Positions 52,986-62,837 of a DNA stretch of 64,000 bases are shown here, piece after piece. Every line of letters begins with the position of its first letter. Position 1 is the stretch's first letter. The stretch comes from an uncultured Rubritalea sp. (GTDB lineage Bacteria > Verrucomicrobiota > Verrucomicrobiia > Verrucomicrobiales > Akkermansiaceae): positions 1 to 64,000 of the forward strand of contig CALAJT010000027.1 in the NCBI GenBank assembly GCA_937923145.1. The letters are read 5' to 3'. The notes under the pieces are model-generated. The model saw only the letters and a list, made by a program, of their open reading frames with translations, was not told the origin of the DNA and searched no databases. The translations under genes were made by a program, and so were the position numbers.

Positions 52986-54266
52986 CTAGTAGGGTAAATA
53001 CAGTTTTTTCATAACCTCTTTGATTTCAGACTCCGTCTGAGGTCCTACCGTTGCAATCGCTAAATTCTCTTTTTTGAAAGTGACTAAAGCTAGTTCTTGG
53101 AGTTCCTCTAGAGTAGTAGAAGTTAGAAGTTCTCTAGATTCTTCAGGGGCGATGATCTTACCGAAGCAGCTGAGAGAGTCTCCCATCCAGCTCATGTGTG
53201 CTTGTGGGGTTTCTAGCGCGATGCGGCTTTGGCAGGTGGCGAAGTTTATGGCTTGTTCTAGTTCGGTGCTGGTGAAGCCTTCTTTACTTATTTGTAGGAT
53301 GATTTCTGAAATTACCTCGATACTTTCTTCGAGTCTGTTGGCATCTAGTCCAGCATGGATTTCGAAGGTGCCTGTGTCATCGTAGAGGCTGTAGTCAGTT
53401 GCGATGTGGTAGCATAGTCCACGTTGCTCGCGGAGTTCTTGGAAGAGCTTAGAACTCATAGTTTCTCCCATCATGAGGCTGAGGACGCGGAGAATGTGCC
53501 GAGTGTCTGAATGTCTGCCTTCGGTATGGAATGCGATAGCTAAGTGGGTCTGCTCGATATCTCGCTGATCATGAATGATAATAGGGTTGTTAGATTCTGT
53601 TAGGTTTTTCTTTAGCTCAGAATAAGACTTTTTTTTCTGCGATGTCTTTGGCAAGTATTTCTTAGCGAGAGTTAATACTTCCTCATGATTGACCCTGCCC
53701 GATACTGCGAGGGTCAGCCCTTCGCTGTGGTAGTGGTCTTGGGTGAATTTACGGAAGTCATCTGCATTCATTTTTGCGATAGATTCTTCAGTACCTGTGA
53801 TAGGTCTTCCTAGAGCATGGTCTGGCCAGAGTGCTACGGAGAGAATATCATGGAGGTGATCACCAGGGTTCTCCTGATACATGACGATCTCTTCTGCGAT
53901 GACTTCACGCTCTCGCTCGATCTCATCTGACTCGTAGCTGGAGTGCCACATCATGTCTGACATTATCTCTATGAGTAATGGTAGTAGCTCGGCAGGGCCG
54001 CGAGTTTCTAGGCAGGTTTGATCTTCTGTTGTGAAGGCGTTCATAGTGCCGCCAGCACCTTCGATCTGGAGCGCTATGTCGAGAGCAGAGCGTTTGTCAG
54101 TGCCTTTGAAAATCATGTGTTCCAGAAAGTGGGCTATACCGTTCTGCTCAGGAGTTTCATATCGGCTTCCCACCGGGATATAGAATGCTACAGAGACGCT
54201 CTCCATGTGTGGCATCTCGGCTGTAGCGACGTGGAAGCCGTTCAGATTGGTGTGTTTATATTCCAT
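52986..54266 (-). CDS. M16-family zinc peptidase
   Basis: 426 residues, one M16 pair of domains as in the bacterial processing-peptidase-like group. Inverted zinc motif HFLEH (HxxEH) at about 46-50 with the downstream Glu in REREVIAEEIVMYQENP; C-terminal domain with LREQRGLCYHIATDYSLYDDTGTFEIHAG. No signal peptide, so cytoplasmic. Last gene of a three-gene unit (zinc-ribbon protein, pdxA, this) with short gaps. Confidence 0.93.
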   Translation of the reverse strand: MEYKHTNLNGFHVATAEMPHMESVSVAFYIPVGSRYETPEQNGIAHFLEHMIFKGTDKRSALDIALQIEGAGGTMNAFTTEDQTCLETRGPAELLPLLIEIMSDMMWHSSYESDEIEREREVIAEEIVMYQENPGDHLHDILSVALWPDHALGRPITGTEESIAKMNADDFRKFTQDHYHSEGLTLAVSGRVNHEEVLTLAKKYLPKTSQKKKSYSELKKNLTESNNPIIIHDQRDIEQTHLAIAFHTEGRHSDTRHILRVLSLMMGETMSSKLFQELREQRGLCYHIATDYSLYDDTGTFEIHAGLDANRLEESIEVISEIILQISKEGFTSTELEQAINFATCQSRIALETPQAHMSWMGDSLSCFGKIIAPEESRELLTSTTLEELQELALVTFKKENLAIATVGPQTESEIKEVMKKLYLPY

Positions 54267-54281
54267 TCTGTTAGGTGAAAT

Positions 54282-55169
54282 TTATGAAATGAGCTCCGCA
54301 GCTAACTTGATAGCGTGGAGCATAGATTCGTGGCTAGCTATTCCTCTGCCTGCGATATCGAAGGCTGTGCCGTGGTCTGGACTAGTGCGTGGGATAGTAA
54401 GACCGAGAGTGGTGTTTACTCCTGTGTCGAAGTCTAACAGTTTGAGCGGAATGAGCCCTTGATCGTGATACATGCAGAGCACTGCATCGTATTCGCCATC
54501 GGCGGCTGGTCTGAATATTGTGTCTGGTGGATGAGGACCTGAGAATATGGGGTCACTTTTAGGGAGCTTGTAGATCTTATTGAGCATTTGTATGGCTGGG
54601 GTGATGATGTCGATGTCTTCTTTGCCGAAAGCTCCATTTTCACCAGCATGGGGATTTAGTCCGCAGACTGCAATCTTAGGTCGGTTACCTGTTCTACGGA
54701 AAGAAAAGTATTCTAACAGTCTGCCGATTCGGACGATCTCATCCTTACGTAGTAAATTAGGTACAGAGGCTATGGGTACATGGATAGTTACTAGAGCAAC
54801 TGTGAGATTCTCTCCAGATAGACACATAGCATAGTCTTCACAGTTGAGCTGATCTGCAAAAAATTCGGTTTGTCCTGGGTAATCAAATCCGACTCGGTGT
54901 AACCATTCTTTAGCTACAGGAGCTGTGACAATGGCATCTATCTCACCGTCTTTAGCTAAGCGGGTACTTTCTAAAAGGGCATCGTAAGATGCTCTCGCGG
55001 TGACAAGGTCTGGTTTGCCTGGGATTACAGGAACGGAACTACCGATGATATGGATAAGAGTGTCCTCAGGCACCCATTCCTTGAACCTTGGGTCATCCAA
55101 CGCTGCGTAGACTATTTCTGGACCGATTCCAGCTTGGTCACCTAGGGTGATGCCAATCGTTTTAGACAT
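54282..55169 (-). CDS. pdxA: 4-hydroxythreonine-4-phosphate dehydrogenase
   Basis: 295 residues. Opens with IGITLGDQAGIGPEI, the PdxA start motif; TAPVAKEWLHRVGFDYPGQTEFFAD, GLNPHAGENGAFGKEDI and MYHDQGLIPLKLLDFDTGVNTTLGL contain the phosphate- and metal-binding residues. Oxidises 4-phosphohydroxy-threonine in pyridoxal phosphate synthesis. Shorter than E. coli PdxA (329) but complete at both ends. M16 peptidase follows after 15 bases. Confidence 0.96.
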   Translation of the reverse strand: MSKTIGITLGDQAGIGPEIVYAALDDPRFKEWVPEDTLIHIIGSSVPVIPGKPDLVTARASYDALLESTRLAKDGEIDAIVTAPVAKEWLHRVGFDYPGQTEFFADQLNCEDYAMCLSGENLTVALVTIHVPIASVPNLLRKDEIVRIGRLLEYFSFRRTGNRPKIAVCGLNPHAGENGAFGKEDIDIITPAIQMLNKIYKLPKSDPIFSGPHPPDTIFRPAADGEYDAVLCMYHDQGLIPLKLLDFDTGVNTTLGLTIPRTSPDHGTAFDIAGRGIASHESMLHAIKLAAELIS

Positions 55170-55183
55170 TGGGGAAATATATT

Positions 55184-55414
55184 TTAGACTAAGTCTGAGG
55201 CAGTGACCGATGTTTTCTTACGTGTGCCAAGGAATATAGCCTGATCGACTACACGAGTATCGGAGTTATCAAAGCGATAGCCGTGACAATTAGGACACGT
55301 GGTGGAGCCTCGACCTACGATGGAGTCACATGCTTCACAAACTTTGTAGACAGAAGGATTAGATGCTATCTCTTGTGCTTTTTTAAGTCGTGTATTGTTA
55401 GTTGCTTTGCTCAT
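55184..55414 (-). CDS. Small zinc-ribbon protein
   Basis: 76 residues with CEACDSIVGRGSTTCPNCHGYRF, a CxxC...CxxC ribbon, embedded in a polar, basic protein. Fourteen bases before pdxA on the same strand. No assigned function; the ribbon suggests nucleic-acid or protein binding. Confidence 0.75.
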   Translation of the reverse strand: MSKATNNTRLKKAQEIASNPSVYKVCEACDSIVGRGSTTCPNCHGYRFDNSDTRVVDQAIFLGTRKKTSVTASDLV

Positions 55415-55516
55415 TATATGGTTAGAGAATGTACGAAAATAAAGAGTACTGCAAGGGGATTTTGTATGCCGATTGCATATTGACTATTGTCAACCATCGT
55501 GCGATAGGCATGGATA

Positions 55517-56809
55517 ATGAAAATTTTGAGCTATAAGGATGCTGGATACGAGAAATTTGTGAAGAAACTCAACCGCAAAGCAGTTCCTACAGATGAACTT
55601 TATGAGACTGTTGCAAGTATAGTCGCTGATGTCAAAAAGCGTGGAAATAAAGCGATTTTTGAATACACAGAGAAATTTGATAAACTCAAGCTGACAGCTA
55701 AAACTCTCTACGTCACTGAAACTGAACTAGCTAATGCTGAGTCTCAAGTTAGTGATAGCGTGAAAAACGCTATTGCCGCTTCCAAGAAGAACATCCATGC
55801 CTTTGCTAAGCGTAGCATGCGCAAGGACTGGCAGTTTAAAAATGCTCAGGGAGCAGAGGTTGGTGAGCGTTTTGTGCCTTATGATCGTGTCGGTGTCTAT
55901 GTGCCAGGTGGCAAAGCTCCGCTTATGTCTACAGCTCTTATGACCGCAGCATTTGCCCAGGCAGCTGGTGTGCCTGAAATTCTTGCCGCAACACCAGCTG
56001 GGGCAGATGGCAAAATTAACCCTGCACTACTCTATGCTCTAAAAGAATCAGGCGCCACACAGATCATCAAGGTTGGTGGTGCTCAGGCTATCGCAGCCAT
56101 GGCTCTGGGAACTCAGTCGGTGGATTCTGTAGAGAAAATCTTTGGTCCAGGAAATAGCTTCGTTGTAGAAGCTAAGCGTCAGTTGGTCGGAGCAGTATCG
56201 ATAGATTTACTCCCTGGACCTAGTGAGGTTCTAGTTATTGCAGATAAGTCAGCTAACCCTGCCTTCGTCGCTGCTGATCTACTAGCTCAAGCTGAGCATG
56301 GTGGTGACAGTGTCGTGGGATTTGTTACTAATTCCAAAGGTCTACTGACAAAAGTTCAAAAGCAGATAGATATTCAGATAAAGAAGCTTAGCCGTGCAAA
56401 CTATATCTCTGAAGTGCTCAAGAAAGGCACATTTGCACTAATCGTAAAGAATCTCGATGATGCGATGACGATTTGTAATCAATTCGCACCAGAGCACTTG
56501 TCATTGATAGTAGAGGATGAAGATAAGTGGCTAGATAAAGTCCGCACAGCAGGAGCTATCTATGTGGGTAATTTTGCAGCTGTAGCAGTGGGGGACTTCT
56601 TAGCTGGTCCTAGCCACACGTTACCTACTGGCGGATCTGGGAAGTCATTCTCAGGAATCCGTGCAGATCAGTTCCAGCGCAGAACTAGTATTGTGAGAAT
56701 GGATCAGAAAGCAGTTCAGAAATCTGAAGCTCACGTGCTAGAGTTCGCGCGAGTCGAAGGTCTAGATGCTCATGGAGCTTCAGTGACTATAAGAGCTAAC
56801 AGTAAATAG
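55517..56809 (+). CDS. hisD: Histidinol dehydrogenase
   Basis: 430 residues. Catalyses the last two steps of histidine synthesis. Conserved stretches: ERFVPYDRVGVYVPGGKAPL, FGPGNSFVVEAKRQLVGAVSIDLLPGPSEVLVIAD, LLAQAEHGGDS (zinc Gln/His), TICNQFAPEHLSL (catalytic Glu-His pair) and GPSHTLPTGG. ATG 55517 chosen; no other his genes are adjacent. A short TTGAC-N4-GTCAA inverted repeat lies upstream. Confidence 0.97.
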   Translation: MKILSYKDAGYEKFVKKLNRKAVPTDELYETVASIVADVKKRGNKAIFEYTEKFDKLKLTAKTLYVTETELANAESQVSDSVKNAIAASKKNIHAFAKRSMRKDWQFKNAQGAEVGERFVPYDRVGVYVPGGKAPLMSTALMTAAFAQAAGVPEILAATPAGADGKINPALLYALKESGATQIIKVGGAQAIAAMALGTQSVDSVEKIFGPGNSFVVEAKRQLVGAVSIDLLPGPSEVLVIADKSANPAFVAADLLAQAEHGGDSVVGFVTNSKGLLTKVQKQIDIQIKKLSRANYISEVLKKGTFALIVKNLDDAMTICNQFAPEHLSLIVEDEDKWLDKVRTAGAIYVGNFAAVAVGDFLAGPSHTLPTGGSGKSFSGIRADQFQRRTSIVRMDQKAVQKSEAHVLEFARVEGLDAHGASVTIRANSK

Positions 56810-57046
56810 TAACTATAACAGTAGCTGGCTGCTTGTATGAAAGCCGAAGATTATTCAACGATAAGCTTCTTTGATTTGTTCTCGGTGTTATAAGTGATCT
56901 TCATTTTAAGATAACAACCTTAGCCTTCTGCAAGAGCTGAGAGGTAAATCTGAGCAGGTGTTTTCTTAATTTTTTTGGAGAATCGAGAAATTACGCAATA
57001 GTATACTTGAGAAGATTAGTTTTTGAAAAGTTGTTATCTATTCTCT

Positions 57047-57910
57047 CTACCTACGGCGTCTCAATATGAGAGCGAATGATCCAAGACCTAACAGTGATGT
57101 GGATGATGGCTCTGGAACAGCCTCTAATGTGAACCCTATGTCTACCAAAGATTGACGGCTTGTTTCACTTAAAAATGTGTTAGCTTCAGTGGGAGCGGCG
57201 TATCCAGTCATGAGTTCATCTCTGAAGTCGCGCCCCATAGCATCGGTGATACCGGTAGCTGTTTGTCCGAAGTCGTCAGATTCATCCCAGTGACCATTTG
57301 CAGTTCCTGGTCCACCAGATTGTTCAATTGGAATAAATGTCGCAGCAGCGTCAAACTCTGCTTGATAAGCAGCTAGTGCATTTGCTCCGGCATATTGACC
57401 CACGATGCCCCCAGCTAAAGTCCGATTTCCAGTGCCTGTATCACCATCATTGTAAACTTCATTATCTTCCCAGAGAGTTCCTATGCCTAAAGTATGACCA
57501 ATCTCATGACGGATAGTGCTAGCAGTTACTGAACCAGCGGCTGGATTAGTATTGAATCTAGATCGTCCTCCTGATGCAATGATATATCTGCCGTCTGATG
57601 TATTTGCTCCAGCGACGACTCCTGAAAATGTTAAGCCTATTGGTCCTGCACTTCCAAGTGTAATAGATCCGTCTGGGTTAGCTGCTTGATTGAATGAATC
57701 GACTTCCAAGTTGAAATTACGATTAACATTATCCTGGTGACCATCTATCACGCTATCCCAAAAATCTATTCCATCTTGGAATAGTTGTTGCTCGGCAGCC
57801 GAGTAGTCAGCCATTGCTTGTGCAGTGAATGTTACCGAAAAAGTAATGGCGGCGTTACTGACCGTATAAATTGAAAATAATAATGCTGTAGAGGTTATTG
57901 CTCTTATCAT
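57047..57910 (-). CDS. PEP-CTERM leishmanolysin-like metalloprotease
   Basis: 287 residues: signal peptide (about 1-20), then a metzincin domain with HEIGHTLGIGTLW (zinc His, catalytic Glu), a third His in NGHWDE and a Met-turn candidate in DELMTGY, the layout of M8 leishmanolysin-like enzymes, and a PEP-CTERM tail (VPEPSST, hydrophobic LLGLGSFALIL, RRRR). Predicted to be exported and sorted by an exosortase. A close paralogue lies immediately upstream at 58007-58891. Confidence 0.87.
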   Translation of the reverse strand: MIRAITSTALLFSIYTVSNAAITFSVTFTAQAMADYSAAEQQLFQDGIDFWDSVIDGHQDNVNRNFNLEVDSFNQAANPDGSITLGSAGPIGLTFSGVVAGANTSDGRYIIASGGRSRFNTNPAAGSVTASTIRHEIGHTLGIGTLWEDNEVYNDGDTGTGNRTLAGGIVGQYAGANALAAYQAEFDAAATFIPIEQSGGPGTANGHWDESDDFGQTATGITDAMGRDFRDELMTGYAAPTEANTFLSETSRQSLVDIGFTLEAVPEPSSTSLLGLGSFALILRRRR

Positions 57911-58006
57911 GATCTTAAGTTACTTTAATTGGTGAAATGGTCAAGTAGTGAACTGCATATGCTAATAACTTTAGTTATAGTATATTTAGAACTAATAACA
58001 TGTATT

Positions 58007-58891
58007 TTATGTTCTTCGTTTTCTTCTACTAATCAATACCAATGATCCAATGCCTAGAAGTGCCGTTGAGCTAGGCTCGGGAACTGCTTCAAGGGTAAAT
58101 CCTATATCTCGTAGTGACTGAATGGTAGTATTACTTACGAATGAATCTGCTTCATTGCGCGAAGCCCAGCCTGTCATGAGTTCATCGCGGAAGTCTCGTC
58201 CCTGGGCATCTGTAATTCCAGTGAGACCTCCACCTCCATCGACTTCATTCCAGTGACCATATGCTGTGCCTGGTCCGCCTCCTTGCTCCACGGGTATGAA
58301 GGCTGCAGCAGCGTCAAATTCTGCTCGGTAAGCTGCTAATGCGAATTTTCCTGTGTATTGTCCTGGAATTCCGTCTGCATCAGTACGGTTCTGATTGTCG
58401 GCAATCCCATCATTTTGAAGTTCATTGTCTTCCCAGAGTCCTCCTATGCCAAGGGTGTGTCCTATTTCGTGAAGGATAGTGCTGTAGCGTAGCTCTCCAG
58501 CATCTGGATGAGTATTGAAACGAGCAGATCCATTTCCAGCTAAAATATAGCGCTCAAAGCTAGGACTGGCTCCTGCTATTTGTTCGGAGAAAAATAAATT
58601 TGTAGGACCTGCACTTCCTAGAAGCACGCTGCCATTATTTGCAGCTTGTGAGAGGGAATCAACTGTAAGGGTGAAGCTTCTGCTCACATTGTCTTGATGT
58701 CCATCAATAACGCTGTCCCAGTAGTTCATGCCATTGATGAAGAGTTGTCGTTCAGACTCAGTATAGCCCGTGTTGGCATCCATAGCTGCCGCAGTGAATT
58801 GCACATTAAAGTTTATCTGAGCGTAGCTAGAGCTTGCGCTGGCCATCAGTAATAATGAAAGCGATAGTTTAAGGGGATGATGTCTTTTCAT
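58007..58891 (-). CDS. PEP-CTERM leishmanolysin-like metalloprotease, paralogue
   Basis: 294 residues from ATG 58891 (the ATG at 58969 gives 26 extra residues before the basic signal start MKRHHPLKLS). Same organisation as its neighbour: signal peptide, HEIGHTLGIGGLW, YGHWNE, DELMTGW, and C-terminal VPEPSSTALLGIGSLVLISRRKRRT. The two share most of their length with obvious identity, so they arose by tandem duplication. Both zinc sites look complete. Confidence 0.87.
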   Translation of the reverse strand: MKRHHPLKLSLSLLLMASASSSYAQINFNVQFTAAAMDANTGYTESERQLFINGMNYWDSVIDGHQDNVSRSFTLTVDSLSQAANNGSVLLGSAGPTNLFFSEQIAGASPSFERYILAGNGSARFNTHPDAGELRYSTILHEIGHTLGIGGLWEDNELQNDGIADNQNRTDADGIPGQYTGKFALAAYRAEFDAAAAFIPVEQGGGPGTAYGHWNEVDGGGGLTGITDAQGRDFRDELMTGWASRNEADSFVSNTTIQSLRDIGFTLEAVPEPSSTALLGIGSLVLISRRKRRT

Positions 58892-59124
58892 TGGTGTAGT
58901 AGTTGTGACTCCTAAGTAGATACTATTTCTAAGTTGAGGTCGATCAGTTATTAAGGGTTTATTAAACATTTAGAATATATAATATATTACAGGTACGAAA
59001 TAAAAACTGGCTTGGATGCATAAATATTTTTTCTAACAAATTTATAAAGTATCTTGAGTGATAGCAATATGGTGGTTAGGTTTAGCCAACTGAGAACTCA
59101 CGAGCGAGTCATTGGTGAGATAAT

Positions 59125-60819
59125 ATGGCTATTAAACGAGTGAAATGGATGCTGAAAAAAGCGCCTGAGACAGAAATACAGTCACATGGTGAGCTTCCTA
59201 GCATACTATTACACTTACTAGCGCAGAGAGGTGTGGAGAGTAAAGATGCAGTGGATTTCTTCCTTCAGCCAAAGCTTCAAGACCTCTCAGATCCCTTTGA
59301 GCTACCAAATATGCTCCCAGCTGTGGAGCGTATTTTAGAAGCCGTTGATAAAGATGAGCGAGTTTTAATTTACGGTGATTATGATGTAGATGGCATTACT
59401 AGTGTGACTTTGATGCTTAAGGTCCTCGCTGAATACGGAGTGGATGCTGACTTTTATATACCTAAACGAGGTGAAGAAGGCTATGGCTTAAGCGAGTTAG
59501 CTATCGAGAGGTTGTTAGAGCAGTTCGGGATGATTGATTTATTGATCACCGTGGACTGCGGCACAGCTTCTATAGACGAAATCAAAACTCTTACTAATAA
59601 GGGGATTGATGTGATCGTGGTGGATCACCATGAGATGAGTGAACACGGCTGCCCAGAATGTATCGCAGTAGTGAATCCTAAGCTAGGTGATGATTTTCAA
59701 TATTTATGTGCTGCAGGCGTAGTCTTCAAGCTAGCTCATGCTCTAATGAAAACGCGTAGGCTACATGATTTTGACCTTAAGGAATGTCTTGAGATGGTTG
59801 CAGTAGCGACTATTTCTGATATTGTGCCTCTGATAGATGAAAACCGCTTACTAGTCAGGCATGGTCTCAGCCGACTTCCGATGACCAAGAATAAAGGTCT
59901 CATAGCTTTGCAGAAAATAGCAGAGATGAAGGGTCGTGTGACGAGCATGGATGTAGGATTCCGTATCGGACCTAGGATCAATGCAGCTGGACGAATGGAT
60001 GAACCTGAAGAAGCTCTAAAACTTCTGATGGCTGATACAGAAGCCATCGCAAGTGAGCTAGGTAATAAGCTCAATGATTTTAATGTCGAGCGACAACAGT
60101 TTGAAAAGCGCATCAGAGAAGAGGCAATGGCAATGCTAGAACAGAGATTTGACCCAGTGAATGACCCCGTCATCGTTCTCGGTTCTCGTGACTGGCACCC
60201 TGGTGTTGTTGGGATCGTGGCTTCTAGATTGATGCGTCTATATTATAAGCCTACATTTGTGATTGCGATCGACGATCATGGAGTCGGTAAGGGGAGTGGA
60301 CGAAGTGTCGAGGGTGTGAGTCTAGTGGAGGCGATCCGTGACAGTGATGAGTTTCTTATCTCTGGTGGCGGACATGAAATGGCTGCTGGACTTAGTATTC
60401 ATGAAGACAATCTAGATGCCTTCCGTGAACAATTTGGAAAATACGTGTTGGAGAATACATCTAAGGAAGAGCGTATACCGCGCATCCATGTAGATGCAGA
60501 AATTGATTTTGAAGTGCTATCACTAGAGTTTCTAGATAGCTACGAACTACTCCAGCCCTTTGGTAGCAAGAACCCTCAGCCAGTCTTTATGAGTAAGGGA
60601 GTTTGGTTGACTGAAGCACCTAGACGCTTGAAAAATCAACATTTAAAGCTCTTTATGAGACAAGGTGTGGTAGAGCGCGATGCTATATTTTTTGGCGGTG
60701 GTGATAGAGATCTACCTGATCCACCTTGGGATGTTGCATTCACTATCGATAGAAATACATTCCGTGGAGTAACCTCTCTACAGATGGTAATACAGGACAT
60801 ACGGGCAGCTCAGAAGTAA
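59125..60819 (+). CDS. recJ: Single-stranded-DNA-specific exonuclease RecJ
   Basis: 564 residues. DHH-family motifs: YGDYDVDGITS (motif I), VDCGT, VVDHHEMSE (DHH), VNPKLG and PRINAAGRMDEPEEAL; DHHA1 region SGGGHEMAAGLSI and a C-terminal OB-fold. Degrades ssDNA 5' to 3' in recombination and repair. recG starts 6 bases after its stop, so the two are cotranscribed. Confidence 0.96.
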   Translation: MAIKRVKWMLKKAPETEIQSHGELPSILLHLLAQRGVESKDAVDFFLQPKLQDLSDPFELPNMLPAVERILEAVDKDERVLIYGDYDVDGITSVTLMLKVLAEYGVDADFYIPKRGEEGYGLSELAIERLLEQFGMIDLLITVDCGTASIDEIKTLTNKGIDVIVVDHHEMSEHGCPECIAVVNPKLGDDFQYLCAAGVVFKLAHALMKTRRLHDFDLKECLEMVAVATISDIVPLIDENRLLVRHGLSRLPMTKNKGLIALQKIAEMKGRVTSMDVGFRIGPRINAAGRMDEPEEALKLLMADTEAIASELGNKLNDFNVERQQFEKRIREEAMAMLEQRFDPVNDPVIVLGSRDWHPGVVGIVASRLMRLYYKPTFVIAIDDHGVGKGSGRSVEGVSLVEAIRDSDEFLISGGGHEMAAGLSIHEDNLDAFREQFGKYVLENTSKEERIPRIHVDAEIDFEVLSLEFLDSYELLQPFGSKNPQPVFMSKGVWLTEAPRRLKNQHLKLFMRQGVVERDAIFFGGGDRDLPDPPWDVAFTIDRNTFRGVTSLQMVIQDIRAAQK

Positions 60820-60825
60820 GAGGTA

Positions 60826-62820
60826 ATGAGTGACACGAGTGCTAACCTATCTGGAGATGCGATACTTGCTGAGGCAGGGTTCTTCCCAGCTAAAGAAGTA
60901 ATTGCACTAGCAAGCGCTCAGGTGATGAGTGTGAAAAACCTGTTAGATAGAGTTCCTAAACGATACGAGGATCGTAGGAGGTTCGATACATTTCCCACTC
61001 AGGCCAGTAGTGAGCCAGTTTGTCTGAGAGGTCTGGTCACAGATGCGGGAAGGAAGTTTTTCGGTCGTGGTGGCATGTATGAGGTAGTCGTACAGGCGAG
61101 TAATGAAGTAGGATTCGGCGAGAATAGCATCACTTGCAGATGGTTTAATGCTCCCTATATAAGCAAAATTTTAGCCGTAGGAATGGAACTTATTCTTTAT
61201 GGGAAACCAAAAGACGTGAGCGGGAAATTAGTCATAGATCACCCTGAATTCGAAGTCATAAAGGCTGGTGATGGAAACCGTGCGAGTGTGCATGTGGAGA
61301 GGATAGTCCCAGTGTATAAAAACATCTCAGGGATATCTCAGCGCAGGCTTAGAGAAATGGTATATACTCTTCTAGAAAATGTCGATCCCGAGACTCTATC
61401 TGGTGAATTCACAGTAGATGAAAGCTACCCTAGGATCGATGCTTACCGTGAAGTGCACTTTCCTAATGAGATGGAACAGGTAGAAGCTGCTAGACGTTAT
61501 TTTGCGCTAGAGGAATTCGTCCAGCTACAACTTGAAGTTGGAAGAAGAAGAAAAAGATATCAGCAAGTTAAAGGGAGAGTCCAAGGCATGAAAATGGATC
61601 TGCTTCGTGAGTTCTACGAGAGTTTGCCATTTGATCTAACAGGTGCACAGAAACGTTGTGTAAAGGAGATCATAAGTGACATGCGTTCTGAACTGCCCAT
61701 GAACCGTATGCTGCAAGGCGATGTAGGATCAGGCAAAACCTTCGTGGCTCTCTGCGCTGCATTACTAGCAGTCAATAGCGGAGCGCAGGTCGCTCTCATG
61801 GCACCTACTCAGATCTTAGCAGAACAACATTATCTAACATTTCGTAAATGGCTCGATCCTCTAGAAGTAAGAGTAGGCTTGTTAACCTCTGATCGTTCTG
61901 AAGAAGGTGACATCACTTGGTCCAGAAAACCTCAGATTGTTATAGGCACTCACGCATTGCTTTTCAATGATGAGATATTCGATGATCTGGGGCTAGTGAT
62001 CATTGATGAACAACATAAGTTTGGAGTAGAGCAGCGAGCCAAACTAGTCAAAAAAGGTGTCATGCCAGATGTCCTAGTCATGACTGCGACTCCGATTCCA
62101 AGAACTTTAACTTTAACGATCTACGGAGACCTTGATGTCTCTATTATTGATGAACTCCCTAGTGGAAGAGGCGAAATAGTCACAGGTGTCCGCAAGAAGC
62201 CTAAAGTCACCGAAGTAACTAAATTTCTCAAAGAAAAACTCGCTGATGGCAGACAAGTTTACATTGTCTACCCACTAGTTGAAGAAAGCGAAAACCTTAA
62301 GGCTGAAGCTGCCACTGTAGAGGTAGAGAAGTGGCAGAAACGACTTTCTAAATACCAAGTAGGCATAGTCCACGGTAAAATGAATGCAGCGGAAAAAGAC
62401 AGAGTGATGACCGAATTTCGTGCTAATGACATTCAAGTTTTAGTCGCTACTTCAGTGATCGAAGTCGGAGTAGATGTGCCGAATGCTAACGTGATGCTCA
62501 TCTATGATGCGGAGCGCTTCGGACTCTCTCAGCTCCACCAGCTACGCGGAAGGATAGGGCGTGGTGAGCACAAGAGCTACTGCGTTCTCATGACAAAAGC
62601 GCCAAACCCTGAAGCCTTGGAGAAACTACAAGTGCTAGCAGATACGCGAGATGGTTTTAAAATCTCCGAGGCAGATCTCAGAATGCGTGGACCGGGAGAT
62701 GTGCTGGGTACGGAACAGAGCGGATTGGCTGATATGCGTTTTATAGAATACTTAGCTGACATGGAACTAATCCGTGAAGCCAGAAGAATCACAGAAGATA
62801 TCCTGAGTAAGGAAACTTAG
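60826..62820 (+). CDS. recG: ATP-dependent DNA helicase RecG
   Basis: 664 residues. N-terminal wedge/OB domain (about 40-150), then a superfamily 2 helicase core: QGDVGSGKTFVAL (Walker A), IDEQHKFGVEQR (DEQH box), MTATPIPRTLTLTIYGDLDVS (motif III) and QLRGRIGRG (motif VI). Remodels stalled forks and branched DNA. Shares a transcript with recJ. Confidence 0.96.
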   Translation: MSDTSANLSGDAILAEAGFFPAKEVIALASAQVMSVKNLLDRVPKRYEDRRRFDTFPTQASSEPVCLRGLVTDAGRKFFGRGGMYEVVVQASNEVGFGENSITCRWFNAPYISKILAVGMELILYGKPKDVSGKLVIDHPEFEVIKAGDGNRASVHVERIVPVYKNISGISQRRLREMVYTLLENVDPETLSGEFTVDESYPRIDAYREVHFPNEMEQVEAARRYFALEEFVQLQLEVGRRRKRYQQVKGRVQGMKMDLLREFYESLPFDLTGAQKRCVKEIISDMRSELPMNRMLQGDVGSGKTFVALCAALLAVNSGAQVALMAPTQILAEQHYLTFRKWLDPLEVRVGLLTSDRSEEGDITWSRKPQIVIGTHALLFNDEIFDDLGLVIIDEQHKFGVEQRAKLVKKGVMPDVLVMTATPIPRTLTLTIYGDLDVSIIDELPSGRGEIVTGVRKKPKVTEVTKFLKEKLADGRQVYIVYPLVEESENLKAEAATVEVEKWQKRLSKYQVGIVHGKMNAAEKDRVMTEFRANDIQVLVATSVIEVGVDVPNANVMLIYDAERFGLSQLHQLRGRIGRGEHKSYCVLMTKAPNPEALEKLQVLADTRDGFKISEADLRMRGPGDVLGTEQSGLADMRFIEYLADMELIREARRITEDILSKET

Positions 62821-62837
62821 ATCGTATTAAAAACGCT

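Noticed and set aside
59736-60173. 145-codon minus-strand frame inside recJ
   Set aside because: Shadow of recJ; Ser/Arg-rich composition typical of antisense frames and no promoter or family match.
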